Shown here: in pieces, positions 14,979 to 24,301 of the stretch | Layout of the letters: each line of letters begins with the position of its first letter | Numbering within the stretch: position 1 is the first letter of the stretch | DNA from: Eriocheir sinensis | Lineage: Eukaryota > Arthropoda > Malacostraca > Decapoda > Varunidae | DNA length: 64,000 bases | NCBI RefSeq assembly: GCF_024679095.1 | Contig: NW_026111829.1 | Span: 197,501-261,500, forward strand | Direction of reading: 5' to 3' | Position numbers and translations under genes: made by a program | The notes under the pieces: model-generated | The model's input: only the letters and a program-made list of their open reading frames with translations | What the model was told of the DNA's origin: nothing | Databases searched by the model: none

Positions 14979-15550
14979 TTGTTTACGTTTTTCACATTGT
15001 TTACGGTCGCATTGTTAACGTTTTTCGCATCGTTTACGTTTTTCGCATCGTTTACGTTTTTCGCATCGTTTACGTTTTTCGCATCGTTTACGGTCGCATT
15101 GTTTACGTTTTTCGCATCGTTTACGGTCGCATTGTTTACGTTTTTCGCATCGTTTACGGTCGCATTGTTTACGTTTTTCGCATCGTTTACGGTGACATCG
15201 TTTACGTTTTTCGCATCGTTTACGGTCGCATTGTTTACGTTTTTCGCATCGTTTACGGTCGCATTGTTTACGTTTTTCGCATCGCTTACGTTTTTCGCAT
15301 CGTTTACGGTCGCATTGTTTACGTTTTTCGCATCGTTTACGGTCACATCGTTTACGTTTTTCGCATCGTTTACGGTCGCGTTGTTTACGTTTTTCGCATC
15401 GTTTACGGTCGCATCGTTTACGTTTTTCGCATCGTTTACGGTCGCATTGTTTACGTTTTTCGCATCGTTTACGGAAGTATTGTTTACGTTTTTCGCATCG
15501 TTTACGGACGCATCGTTTACGTGTTTCGTATCGTTTACGGGCGCATTGTT
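14979..15550. repeat. CpG-rich minisatellite array 1 (18-bp and 15-bp units)
   Basis: Tandem TTTACGTTTTTCGCATCG (18 bp) alternates with TTTACGGTCGCATTG (15 bp), roughly 34 units. Both unit lengths are multiples of three, so several frames are open throughout (for example a Val-Asn-Asp-Ala-Lys repeat on minus), which explains the 195- and 273-codon spurious frames. Each unit carries two to three CpG sites. The array ends in a flank shared with array 2. Confidence 0.93.
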
Positions 15551-15676
15551 CACTGGCGTCCAAGTAACGGAATGCCTCGGGACGAGGGGGCAGTGGTGGA
15601 GGCCCCTTCCGCGAAGGTGTCGCCGGCCTGCTCCTCGACTGGGCCAGGGCCGGCAGCCTCCTCCTCTTCGGACCCC
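15541..15676. repeat. Shared flank, copy 1
   Basis: About 135 bp beginning GCATTGTTCACTGGCGTC and ending at a CTCTTCGGACCCCGC block matches 17699-17834 with only a few differences. It follows the minisatellite in both places, so array plus flank were duplicated together. Confidence 0.9.
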
Positions 15677-16494
15677 GCTCGTTTTTAGTGCCAGTCAGTG
15701 TGTTTTTAATGGACTCAGTCTTGTGTTTTTGTGTGACAGTCAGTGTGTTTTGAGGGACTCAGTCGTATGTTTTGTGTGCCAGTCAGTGTGTGTGTTTTGA
15801 GGGAGGTGTTGCAGGTTCTGCAAGTGAGTGGGCGTGGTGGTAGCGTGGTGGGAGAGGCAGGAGCCAGGGAGGGTAGGTAGGCTGGTAGGTAGGGAAGTAA
15901 GTAGGATGGGAAGGATGGGAGGGAGGGAAGGTAGCTAGCATAGACCTACCCCGCTGCGAGCCTCCATCCCCCTCCCCTCCTCCTGCCCTCCTTACCTATA
16001 CCCACCACCGATATCCTCCTCCTCCCTCCCCTCTCCTTCCACACCCCCACGAACCCACTCACCCACCCACCTCGTTTGGGGTTTGTTTTTGTGTGCCAGC
16101 CACAGTGTTTTGACGGAGGTGTGTTGCAGGTTCGCAAGTGGGCGGGTCGGATGGCAGGCAGGCGTGATGGGAGAGCCAGTGAGCGAGGGAGGTGGTGGCA
16201 GGTAGGGAGGTAGGTAGGTAGGCAGAGAGGTGAGCGGGAGGGTAGCTAGCATACACCTACCCGACTGCGAACCTCCGTGCCCCTCCCCTCCTCCTGCCCT
16301 CCTTACCTATACCCACCAATACACCCACTCACCTATCCCCCCTCCCCTCCCCCTTCACACCCGCCCACCAACCCACTCACCCACCCACCTCGTTTTGGGT
16401 TATTTGAGGTGACTGAGTCTAGGGTTTTGTTTGCTGAGTCTTGTGTTTTTTTGTGCTGAGTCGTGTTTCTTTTTGGCCGAGTCCTCTACTTTAC
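15677..16494. repeat. Spacer with ~300-bp tandem duplication
   Basis: A block at about 15790-16080 (AGGTGTTGCAGGTTC start, GGTAGGTAGG run, GCTAGCATA, CCTACC, CCTCCTGCCCTCC, then CCCACCCACCTCG) is repeated at about 16105-16395. Both copies end in the same (CCCA)-rich run and TTTTGGGTT-like sequence. Short GTGCCAGTCAGTGTG repeats occupy 15685-15795. No coding signal. Confidence 0.85.
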
Positions 16495-17716
16495 GAGTTT
16501 CGTCTCGTTTATGGGCGCATTGTGTACGTGTTTCGCATCGCTTACGTGTTTCGCATCGCTTACGTGTTTCGCATCGTTTACATGTTTCGCATCGTTTACG
16601 TGTTTCGCATCGTTTACGTGTTTCGCATCGTTTATGTGTTTCGCATCGTTTACATGTTTCGCATCGCTTACGTGTTTCGCATCGTTTACATGTTTCGCAT
16701 CGTTTACGTGTTTCGCATCGTTTACATGTTTCGCATCGCTTACGTGTTTCGCATCGTTTACGTGTTTCGCATCGCTTACGTGTTTCGCATCGTTTACATG
16801 TTTCGCATCGCTTACGTGTTTCGCATCGTTTACGTGTTTCGCATCGCTTACGTGTTTCGCATCGTTTACATGTTTCGCATCGTTTACGTGTTTCGCATCG
16901 TTTACGTGTTTCGCATCGTTTACGTGTTTCGCATCGTTTATGTGTTTCGCATCGTTTACATGTTTCGCATCGTTTACGTGTTTCGCATCGTTTACGTGTT
17001 TCGCATCGTTTACGTGTTTCGCATCGTTTACGTGTTTCGCATCGTTTATGTGTTTCGCATTGTTTACGTGTTTCGCATCGTTTACGTGTTTCGCATCGTT
17101 TACATGTTTCGCATTGTTTACGTGTTTCGCATCGTTTATGTGTTTCGCATTGTTTACGTGTTTCGCATCGTTTACATGTTTCGCATCGTTTACGTGTTTC
17201 GCATCGTTTATGTGTTTCGCATTGTTTACGTGTTTCGCATCGTTTACGTGTTTCGCATCGTTTACGTTTTTCGCATCGTTTACGTGTTTCGCATTGTCTA
17301 CGTTTTTCGCATCGTTTACGGGCGCATTGTGTACGTTTTTCGCATTATTTACGTGTTTCGTATCGTTTACGTTTTTCGCATTATTTACGTGTTTCGCATC
17401 GTTTACGGGCGCATTGTGTACGTTTTTCGCATCGTTTACGGGCGCATTGTCTACGTTTTTCGCATCGTTTACGGGCGCATTGTGTACGTTTTTCGCATTA
17501 TTTACGTTTTTCGCATCGTTTACGTTTTTCGCATTATTTACGTGTTTCGCATCGTTTACGGGCGCATTGTGTACGTTTTTCGCATTATTTACGTGTTTCG
17601 TATCGTTTACGGGCGCATTGTGTACGTTTTTCGCATTATTTACGTGTTTCGTATCGTTTACGGGCGCATTGTGTACGTGTTTCGCATCGTTTACGGGCGC
17701 ATTGTTCACGGGCGTC
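16495..17716. repeat. CpG-rich minisatellite array 2 (18-bp unit)
   Basis: About 67 tandem units of TTTACGTGTTTCGCATCG occur, with GGGCGCATTG-type and TTATTTACG-type variants gathered toward the right end (about 17310-17716). All forward frames and one reverse frame stay open for over 400 codons because the unit is 18 bp; these are not genes. Unit variants are mostly CG to TG or CA. Confidence 0.94.
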
Positions 17717-17834
17717 TAAGTAACGGAATGTCTCGGGACGAGGGGGCAGTGGAGGAGGCCCCTTCCGCGAAGGTGTCGCCGGCCTGCTCCTCGACTGGGC
17801 CGGGGCCGGCAGCCTCCTCCTCTTCGGACCCCGC
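17699..17834. repeat. Shared flank, copy 2
   Basis: This is the second copy of the 135-bp block found at 15541-15676, at the end of the larger array. Confidence 0.9.
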
Positions 17835-18141
17835 GCAAGAAACATTCCCGTCCGCCTCAAGGTTCGGGTTAAGAACTTTTGGAGGCGTTGGGAACGTATA
17901 TTAAAATATTTTAACTACTCGGTGAAAGCCGTTGTCACAGTTTGTGTAAGTCTGAGATGTGAATCAAAGATGGTGTGGAAAGCGGGAATCCTGCCGCCAT
18001 GGGGCTCTCGTTGTTCCTGCTTGTCCCTGCACTGCTTCCTTCCACGCAGCAATTTCGCCTTGCAATGCTTCCCTGTGATTGGTTTGCTTTATAAGTTCAT
18101 GTATGAAATGTCCAAGTTCCTGGCAACATGGATGACGATCA

Positions 18142-18528
18142 TCATATCTTGTCACTCCACCACTGGCACCACTGGAGGGATCTTTCGTTTGCTTCCAGGA
18201 GATCTTGTTTGGAGCAGCTTGGGCCCAACACGCAGCCTCGGAGAATATGTTCCGTTGTTTGATTGGGCTCACCACAGGGGCAGGCTGCGCTAGCCGCCAG
18301 TCCCCACCTCTGAAGGTTGCCGTTTGTCTTGCCAACTCCAGCCCTGGCACGGTTTAGGGTTACCCACTCTTTCCTGTTAAACGATGTTCCGTTCGGGAGG
18401 TTTTCAGATGGTGGGGGGAGTGGCCCATGTGGTGGAGTCATGGATGACGATGACGGCCTGTTAAAGTACTCACGCCAGACGCGGCAAACGTTTGTGTCGC
18501 AACCTTTCCCTTCCTGCAAACACGTCAC
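18142..18528 (-). pseudogene. C-terminal fragment of a LINE ORF2
   Basis: The minus-strand frame reads EWVTLNRARAGVGKTNGNLQRW followed by CPCGEPNQTTEHILRGC, the Trp/Asn/Arg pattern plus C-C-H-C metal-binding motif found at the end of many arthropod LINE polyproteins. It ends at TAG. Upstream RT sequence is not seen. A partly overlapping minus frame covers 17964-18350 but has no recognisable domain. Likely a decayed LINE remnant; clade unknown. Confidence 0.6.
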
Positions 18529-18626
18529 CTCAAGAGTTTAGGGAAACGAACAAGAAGAAAATCAATTCATGACGTGCGCCGTTCTCTCCACTGTAACAAG
18601 GGTGTATTATATAATAGAAGTAGTAG

Positions 18627-18629
18627 CAT

Positions 18630-18688
<59 letters not shown>
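18627..18688. repeat. (TAG)n microsatellite
   Basis: About 20 TAG units. The stretch 18689-19683 is mixed-composition sequence in which I recognise no gene, RNA or repeat family. Confidence 0.94.
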
Positions 18689-19683
18689 ATTATTCATATT
18701 GTTGTAGTATCCTCTCCACATGTATGAATCACTTTTCCCTACCACTCTCTCTTTCTCAGGGTGGTCACACTCAACCAGTTATATGCCTGCTAGACTTGCC
18801 TGCCTAACTATTTCGTAGCGCCTATGACAACAGGTGTAATGTCTGTCAAACTAAAGAAGCCATAAGTATTAGCACATGAAGTATCCATTCTGATGTAGAA
18901 AGTATTATGAATTCATATAAACCATGCTAGTAAATTATAATATATAATGATTCGGGTCTGACGAAAATTCAGTATTTCCATGAAACAATAATGTAGCCTT
19001 GTTATCACTTATAATCTATCCCTCCCAACGTAGCTCCTGTCGCCTATCAAGTCCACCGTCCCTTGCTCCTTCACTCCTCCCCTTCCCAACACCCTCCTGC
19101 TTGTCACCCCGAGGCCCCGCTCTGCCTCCTCCTGTAGCAACATCTCTCATATTATTGCGTCAGTGGGAGAGTTCTGCCGTTTTCAGACTCACCATCAGGT
19201 AGAAGGTGGTCACGGCAATTCTTTGATTGTTATCATAGGCGATGATAATGTTATAATGGTTGTAATCCTGGTCGTCGGAATATATCATGGATCGTGAGGG
19301 TTGTCGAGTCACGATTACGAAGCATGTGTTTCATGTGAATAAAATACGAATATATTGTGGAATATAAGTCATTTTCTTGATATAGTCACCAAACGCTTTT
19401 GCACTGTCAGGCGGGACATGGCTTACACACCACCGACGACCCTACACAGAAGCAGCAATAATAACCGCGTTCGATTCGTCCCAGCGACTGATGAAGCAAA
19501 CCTGGTGAAGCTTCACACTCATCAGTGGCACCATGTCCAGAGAGCACCACACCTCCGCGCGGGTGGCTCAGGTGTTTCTGTTTCATGTGTCCGCCACTGT
19601 GCATTGGATTGGACTGTGTGCATGTTTTTTTTGTGTGTGTGTTCATTTCATCAGACGATCTTCCGTTTTGTATTATACTGTGA

Positions 19684-19684
19684 G

Positions 19685-19735
<51 letters not shown>

Positions 19736-20775
19736 ATTGTAGTGACAGTAATAGTGGTAGTGATAATGATGGTGATGGTGGTGGTGGGTGGGTTGGTGTA
19801 GGTGATAATGATGGTGATGGTGGTGGTGGGTGGGTTGGTGTAGGTGATAATGATGGTGATGGTGGTGGTGGGTGGGTTGGTGTAGGTGATAATGATGGTG
19901 ATGGTGGTGGTGGGTGGGTTGGTGTAGGTGATGATGATGGTGATGGTGGTGATGGGTGGGTTGGTGTAGGTGATGATGATGGTGATGGTGGTGGTGGGTG
20001 GGTTGGTGGTGATGATGATGGTGATGGTGGTGGTGGGTGGGTTGGTGTAGGTGATCATGATGGTGATGGTGGTGGTGGGTTGGTGTAGGTGATGATGATG
20101 GTGATGGTGGTGGTGGGTGGGTTGGTGTAGGTGATGATGATGGTGATGGTGGTGGTGGGTGGGTTGGTGTAGGTGATGATGATGGTGATGGTGGTGATGG
20201 GTGGGTTGGTGTAGGTGATGATGATGGTGATGGTGGTGATGGGTGGGTTGGTGTAGGTGATGATGATGGTGATGGTGGTGTTGGGTGGGTTGGTGTATGA
20301 TAATGATGGTGATGGTGGTGATGGGTGGGTTGGTGTAGGTGATGATGATGGTGATGGTGGTGGTGGGTGGGTTGGTGTAGGTGATGATGATGGTGATGGT
20401 GGTGGTGGGTGGGATGGTGTGATGATGATGGTGATGGTGGTGGTGCGGGTTGGTGTGGGTGATGATGATGGTGATGGTGGTGATGGGTGGGTTGGTGTGG
20501 TGATGATGATGGTGATGGTGGTGGTGGGTGGGTTGGTGTTGGGGATTATGATGGTGATGGTGGTGGTGGGTGGGTTGGTGTAGGGGATAATGATGGTGAT
20601 GGTGGTGGTGGGTGGGTTGGTGTAGGTGATGATGATGGTGATGGTGGTGATGGGTGGGTTGGTGTAGGTGATGATGATGGTGATGGTGGTGGTGGGTGGG
20701 TTGGTGTAGGGGATAATGATGGTGATGGTGGTGGTGGGTGGGTTGGTGTAGGGGATAATGATGGTGATGACGATT
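19684..20775. repeat. (TAG)n lead-in and 42-bp GGT/GAT-rich minisatellite
   Basis: GGT and TAG units (19684-19737) lead into about 24 tandem 42-bp units containing GATGATGATGGTGATGG then TGGGTGGGTTGGTGTAGG. Variation is mainly GATGAT versus GATAAT and GGTGGTGGG versus GGTGATGGG. One strand is G-rich with regular GGG runs. Spurious Thr/Pro/Ile and Gly/Asp frames result. Confidence 0.94.
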
Positions 20776-21059
20776 ATGATAGACGACAATATTATTAGAG
20801 GTGGTGGTGATACTTTGTTTTGATTAATTTATTACACGCAAGGGTGCCAAGCCTAGTACATGTTCAGGATGCTAACCTCGATACAGGCGACTCGTGCCTC
20901 ACAGGGCACGCTGTGATACTGAGTCAACAGTAGGGGAAAAAAAAAAATAATAATAATTTAGCATCCCCCAAAATGTGGATGTCGAGTGAGGATAACATCT
21001 AGATTGTTTCCAGACGATAAATATCTACATGTCTCCACACGTGAGAGTCCTCGTGGTAT

Positions 21060-21188
21060 TAAGTCAGCAACACGTGGACAGTGGACACTCCAAGCAATAG
21101 TGTTCAAGGGTGTTAGCATTGGGCGCGTCACACAGCTTGCAGGAGGAGAAGTGATGCGCGTCCCCCGCCTCGGCCAGCTGCCACACTC
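21060..21188 (-). pseudogene. LINE ORF2, C-terminal CCHC
   Basis: After removal of A2 the frame continues as WQLAEAGDAHHFSSCKLCDA and then ANTLEHYCLECP, a C-C-H-C motif found downstream of RNase H in I/R1-type LINEs. It meets a TGA soon after the last Cys. Downstream sequence to about 20830 is read as 3' UTR, with an A/T-rich stretch at 20938-20958. Confidence 0.72.
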
Positions 21189-23364
21189 ACAAGAACACAA
21201 GAACACAAGAACGCAGGAGTCTGCAAGAGGCCGGTAGGCCTGTACGAGGCAGCTCCTTTGACCCTAAGCTCCCGTGTATCTAACCCCACCTAATATCGCT
21301 GTCCATGAATTTATCTAGTCTATTTTTGAATGTGACAATTGTATTGGCACTCACCACATGACTGCTAAGCCTATTCCACTCATCCACCACCCTGTTAGTA
21401 AACCAATTTTTGCCTATGTCCCTGTTGAATCTGAATTTATCCAGTTTAAACCCGTTACTTCGTGTCCTACCCGGTTCTCTTACCAACAAAACCTTATGAA
21501 TGTCTCCCTTATTAAAGCCCTTCATCCATTTATAAACCTCGATCATGTCTCCACGCACCCTTCGCCTTTCTAGAGAATGCAAGTTTAACTGTTTGAGTCT
21601 TTCCTCGTATGGCAAGTTTCTCAACCCCTGAATCATCTTAGTCATCCTCCTCTGCACCGATTCTAACATTTTGATATCCATTCTATAGTAGGGTGACCAG
21701 AACTGAACCGCATAGTCAAGATGAGGTCTAACTAATGCTAAATATAGTTTGAGGAAGACTTCAGGGCTTCTGTTGCTTACGCTCCTTGAAATAAATCCCA
21801 GTACCCTATTAGCTCGATTTCTAGCTTGAATGCATTGTGCCCTTGGACGGAGATCAGAGCTCACTAAGACCCCTAAATCCCTCTCGCACCCAGACCTAAT
21901 TATGAGAGTGTCATTTAAGCAATAGTTATGTGAGTGGTTGTTCCTACCTACACTCAGAATACTGAACTTCCCTACATTGAACTCCATCTGCCATTTATCC
22001 GCCCAGTCATATAATCTGTTGAGTTCACCTTGGAGAATACTAGCGTCCTGATCCGACTCAATTACTCTACCGATCTTGGTATCATCTGCAAATTTACTAA
22101 CATCACTACTAATTCCTGTGTCTAAGTCATTGATATAAATAATAAACAAAAGTGGACCTAATACCGAACCTTGTGGGACCCCTCGTAACACATCCCCAGT
22201 CAGATCTTTTACCATTGATTTGCACTCTTGCTTCCTATTGCTAAGCCACGCCTTGACCCAGTTCAAAACTTTACCCTCTACTCCGTGAGCCTGTAATTTA
22301 AGCAACAGTCGTTGGTGAGGAACTTTGTCAAACGCTTTACTAAATCAAGATAGATTACATCATAATTTTCATCTCTGTCAACCGCCTCAAATACTTTATT
22401 GTAGAAGGACAAGAGATTGGTGAGGCATGACCTACCTTTTGTGAACCCATGCTGCGAGTCGTGAATTAAGCTATGTTTCTCTAAATGCTCCCGTATGTTC
22501 CTGGCTATTATGGACTCCAGCATCTTCCCTATAACCGATGTTAAGCTAATTGGGCGATAGTTTGAAGCAACTGACCTGTCCCCCTTTTTAAAAATCGACG
22601 TCACATTAGCTACTTTCCATAGGCTCGGCATATAGTTATTTACCGACATCTTAAAGATGTCGGTTAGTGGGTCACTGATTATATCACCTAACTCCTTTAA
22701 TACCCTCGGAAATATCCCGTCAGGACCTGGCGACTTGTTCTTCTTAAGCTTATCTATCTCATCCTGAACTACTTGCCTGGTAATGATTATATCCCTCAAT
22801 TTATCGCCATCCCCGCCCTCGTACACCTGAACTCTTTCCGGTATAGTCGTTCGATCTTCCTGTGTGAATACTGAAAGGAAGTAGTCGTTCAACAATGTGC
22901 TCATATTTTCGTAATTTTCTACTAGCTCCCATGTGTTTGTTTTCAGCGGTCCAATTTTCTCCCGTGTTTTTGTTCTATACATCTGAAAGAAGCCCTTAGG
23001 ATTACTTTTCGCCTCATCTGCTACTTTGATCTCATAGTTCTTTTTTTGCTATCCTGGTGTTTTTCTTAACTAATCTAGATAGTTCGACGTACCGGCCCCG
23101 GAGATGTGTTTCCCCATTCTTTATTTTCTGATAAATTCCCTTCTTTAACCCAATCTCGTGTTTTAGTCCACGAGTCATCCACTTAGGATCATTGTTTTCT
23201 TTTCTAAGTGTTCGCTGTGGTATATGCTGTTCTTGCCCCTCTACTATTACTCTAACTAAATTATTGTAAGACATTTCTACCTGGTTCTCCTGGCTCTCCA
23301 ATCCGCAGTTCTGGCCCTCATGAATCCCTAAATTATCCCAGTTTACCCCTTGAAGATGTCTTCG
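21189..23364 (-). mobile_element. CR1-like LINE, family A, copy A2 (5'-truncated, TSD ACTC)
   Basis: This matches A1 closely from its tail to about A1 position 7855, then stops. Host sequence ACTC flanks both ends (21185-21188 and 23365-23368), a 4-bp target duplication. Its tail uses TTCTTGTG units where A1 uses TTCTTATG. It interrupts the I-like LINE between RNase H and CCHC. Confidence 0.92.
21280..23345 (-). pseudogene. CR1-like RT, copy A2
   Basis: The copy holds the linker after the endonuclease plus a full RT. Visible are KSPGPDGIFPRVLKELGD, NYRPISLTSVIGKMLE, GVPQGSVLGPLLF, FADDTKIGR and the C-terminal NRVVDEWNRLSSHVVS. It keeps Gln where A1 has the TAG stop. Frameshifts occur near 22345 (in the YLDFSKAF block), 22187 (just before GVPQGS) and 23040. 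The endonuclease is missing by 5' truncation. Confidence 0.85.
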
Positions 23365-23368
23365 ACTC

Positions 23369-24128
23369 GCCGGTACCCAAGCCAGAGACGAGCACACACT
23401 ACATTATGGCGGCGAACCATGAGACCGGAGCGACGGTACATGTGTGGACGAGGCAGGAAGTGTTCGTAGTGCTGGATAGACGCACTGGCGGCCCTCTCAG
23501 CATCGCTACGGTGACGGGTGGAGGAGCAGGCAGCTTGGCGTACCATTTTCTTGCACCACGGCAAGGAGGTAGCAGCGGCACCAGCAGCTGGCGGGTCCTG
23601 GTCACAGGCAGCCCTTGCAAGACGGTCCGCAACATCGTTGGCCAAGAGACCGATGTGTGACGGAATCCATAAAAAGTGCACCGTCAGTGAACTCTCGAGG
23701 GCTGTGGCAAGGCGGCGGAGAATTTGTGTGACCAGTTGCTGGTATGTAGGCCTGGGGGAGGAGAGGGCACGGAGAGCAGATTTTGAGTCTCAGATGATGA
23801 GGCCGTTGAGTCTGCTCCGCGATAACAAAGTGACAGCATCCAAGAGTCCATGGAGCTCACAGTACGTAGAACTAGACGAATTCGGGAGACGACGCCCTGC
23901 TCAACCCCCGAACGGAGGCTCCAGATTGGGGGAGAACACAGCACAGCCAGCACTGCCGTCCCCTTGAAGGGAACCGTCGGTGTAGAGGTGGTGGGCCACG
24001 CGAAGAGACGAGGACAATCTGGCGATGGTTTCCAGGGCTCGTTGTCGCTGGAGCTGAGGTAGGTCAGACGTGGAAGTCAGAGTGTAGGTGACTGCTGGCA
24101 CGGGAGTCTGCCAGTAGCCCAGCGGCAT
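23369..24128 (-). pseudogene. LINE ORF2, RNase H domain
   Basis: This continues the ORF2 above beyond the transposon. The catalytic residues of a cellular-type RNase H are visible in order: Asp in LYTDGSLQGDGSAG, Glu in YCELHGLLDAVTLL, Asp in DSKSALRALSS, and His/Asp in WIPSHIGLLANDVADRLA. Two TGA stops lie in this frame (23901-23903 and 23790-23792), so it is inactive. The domain removes the RNA strand during cDNA synthesis and marks the I-type LINE group. The frame runs to LWLGYRRV, where CR1-like A2 is inserted. Confidence 0.83.
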
Positions 24129-24130
24129 AG

Positions 24131-24301
24131 TAAAAAATACGAAACCAATTGTTCAAATTGTTCTAAAAGAACCAAAATTGGCACACATGTGGATTAATAC
24201 ATTCTGAACAATTTTGGATATGGAGGCATTCAAGATTCTCCCCGTAGTACATTTGGCGGCCATTTTTCAAAATGGCCGCTATTTACCATTAGCGTCATTG
24301 A
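24131..24301 (+). repeat. Left terminal inverted repeat
   Basis: Inverted counterpart of 26896-27056 with scattered substitutions and a 7-8-bp indel near the tip. It includes the perfect hairpin GCGGCCATTTT-tc-AAAATGGCCGC at 24256-24279. Confidence 0.9.

Noticed and set aside
15946..16459. Pro-rich frames near 16 kb
   Set aside because: They lie in a tandemly duplicated CCCA/CCTCC-rich spacer and differ between copies.
14979..17716. Regular spacing suggested a CRISPR array
   Set aside because: There are no unique spacers between repeats, the units are directly tandem, and the context is eukaryotic.
16431..17904. Open frames over 400 codons in several frames on both strands
   Set aside because: They are translations of an 18-bp tandem repeat without stops. 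All frames being open at once, with no start context or domain, argues against coding.
18142..18528. Reading the C-C-H-C peptide as a host zinc-finger gene
   Set aside because: The Trp/Asn/Arg pattern before it and the early stop fit the end of a LINE polyprotein.
19651..20789. Thr/Pro/Ile-repeat and Gly/Asp-repeat proteins
   Set aside because: The 42-bp unit is a multiple of three, so repeat frames stay open by chance.
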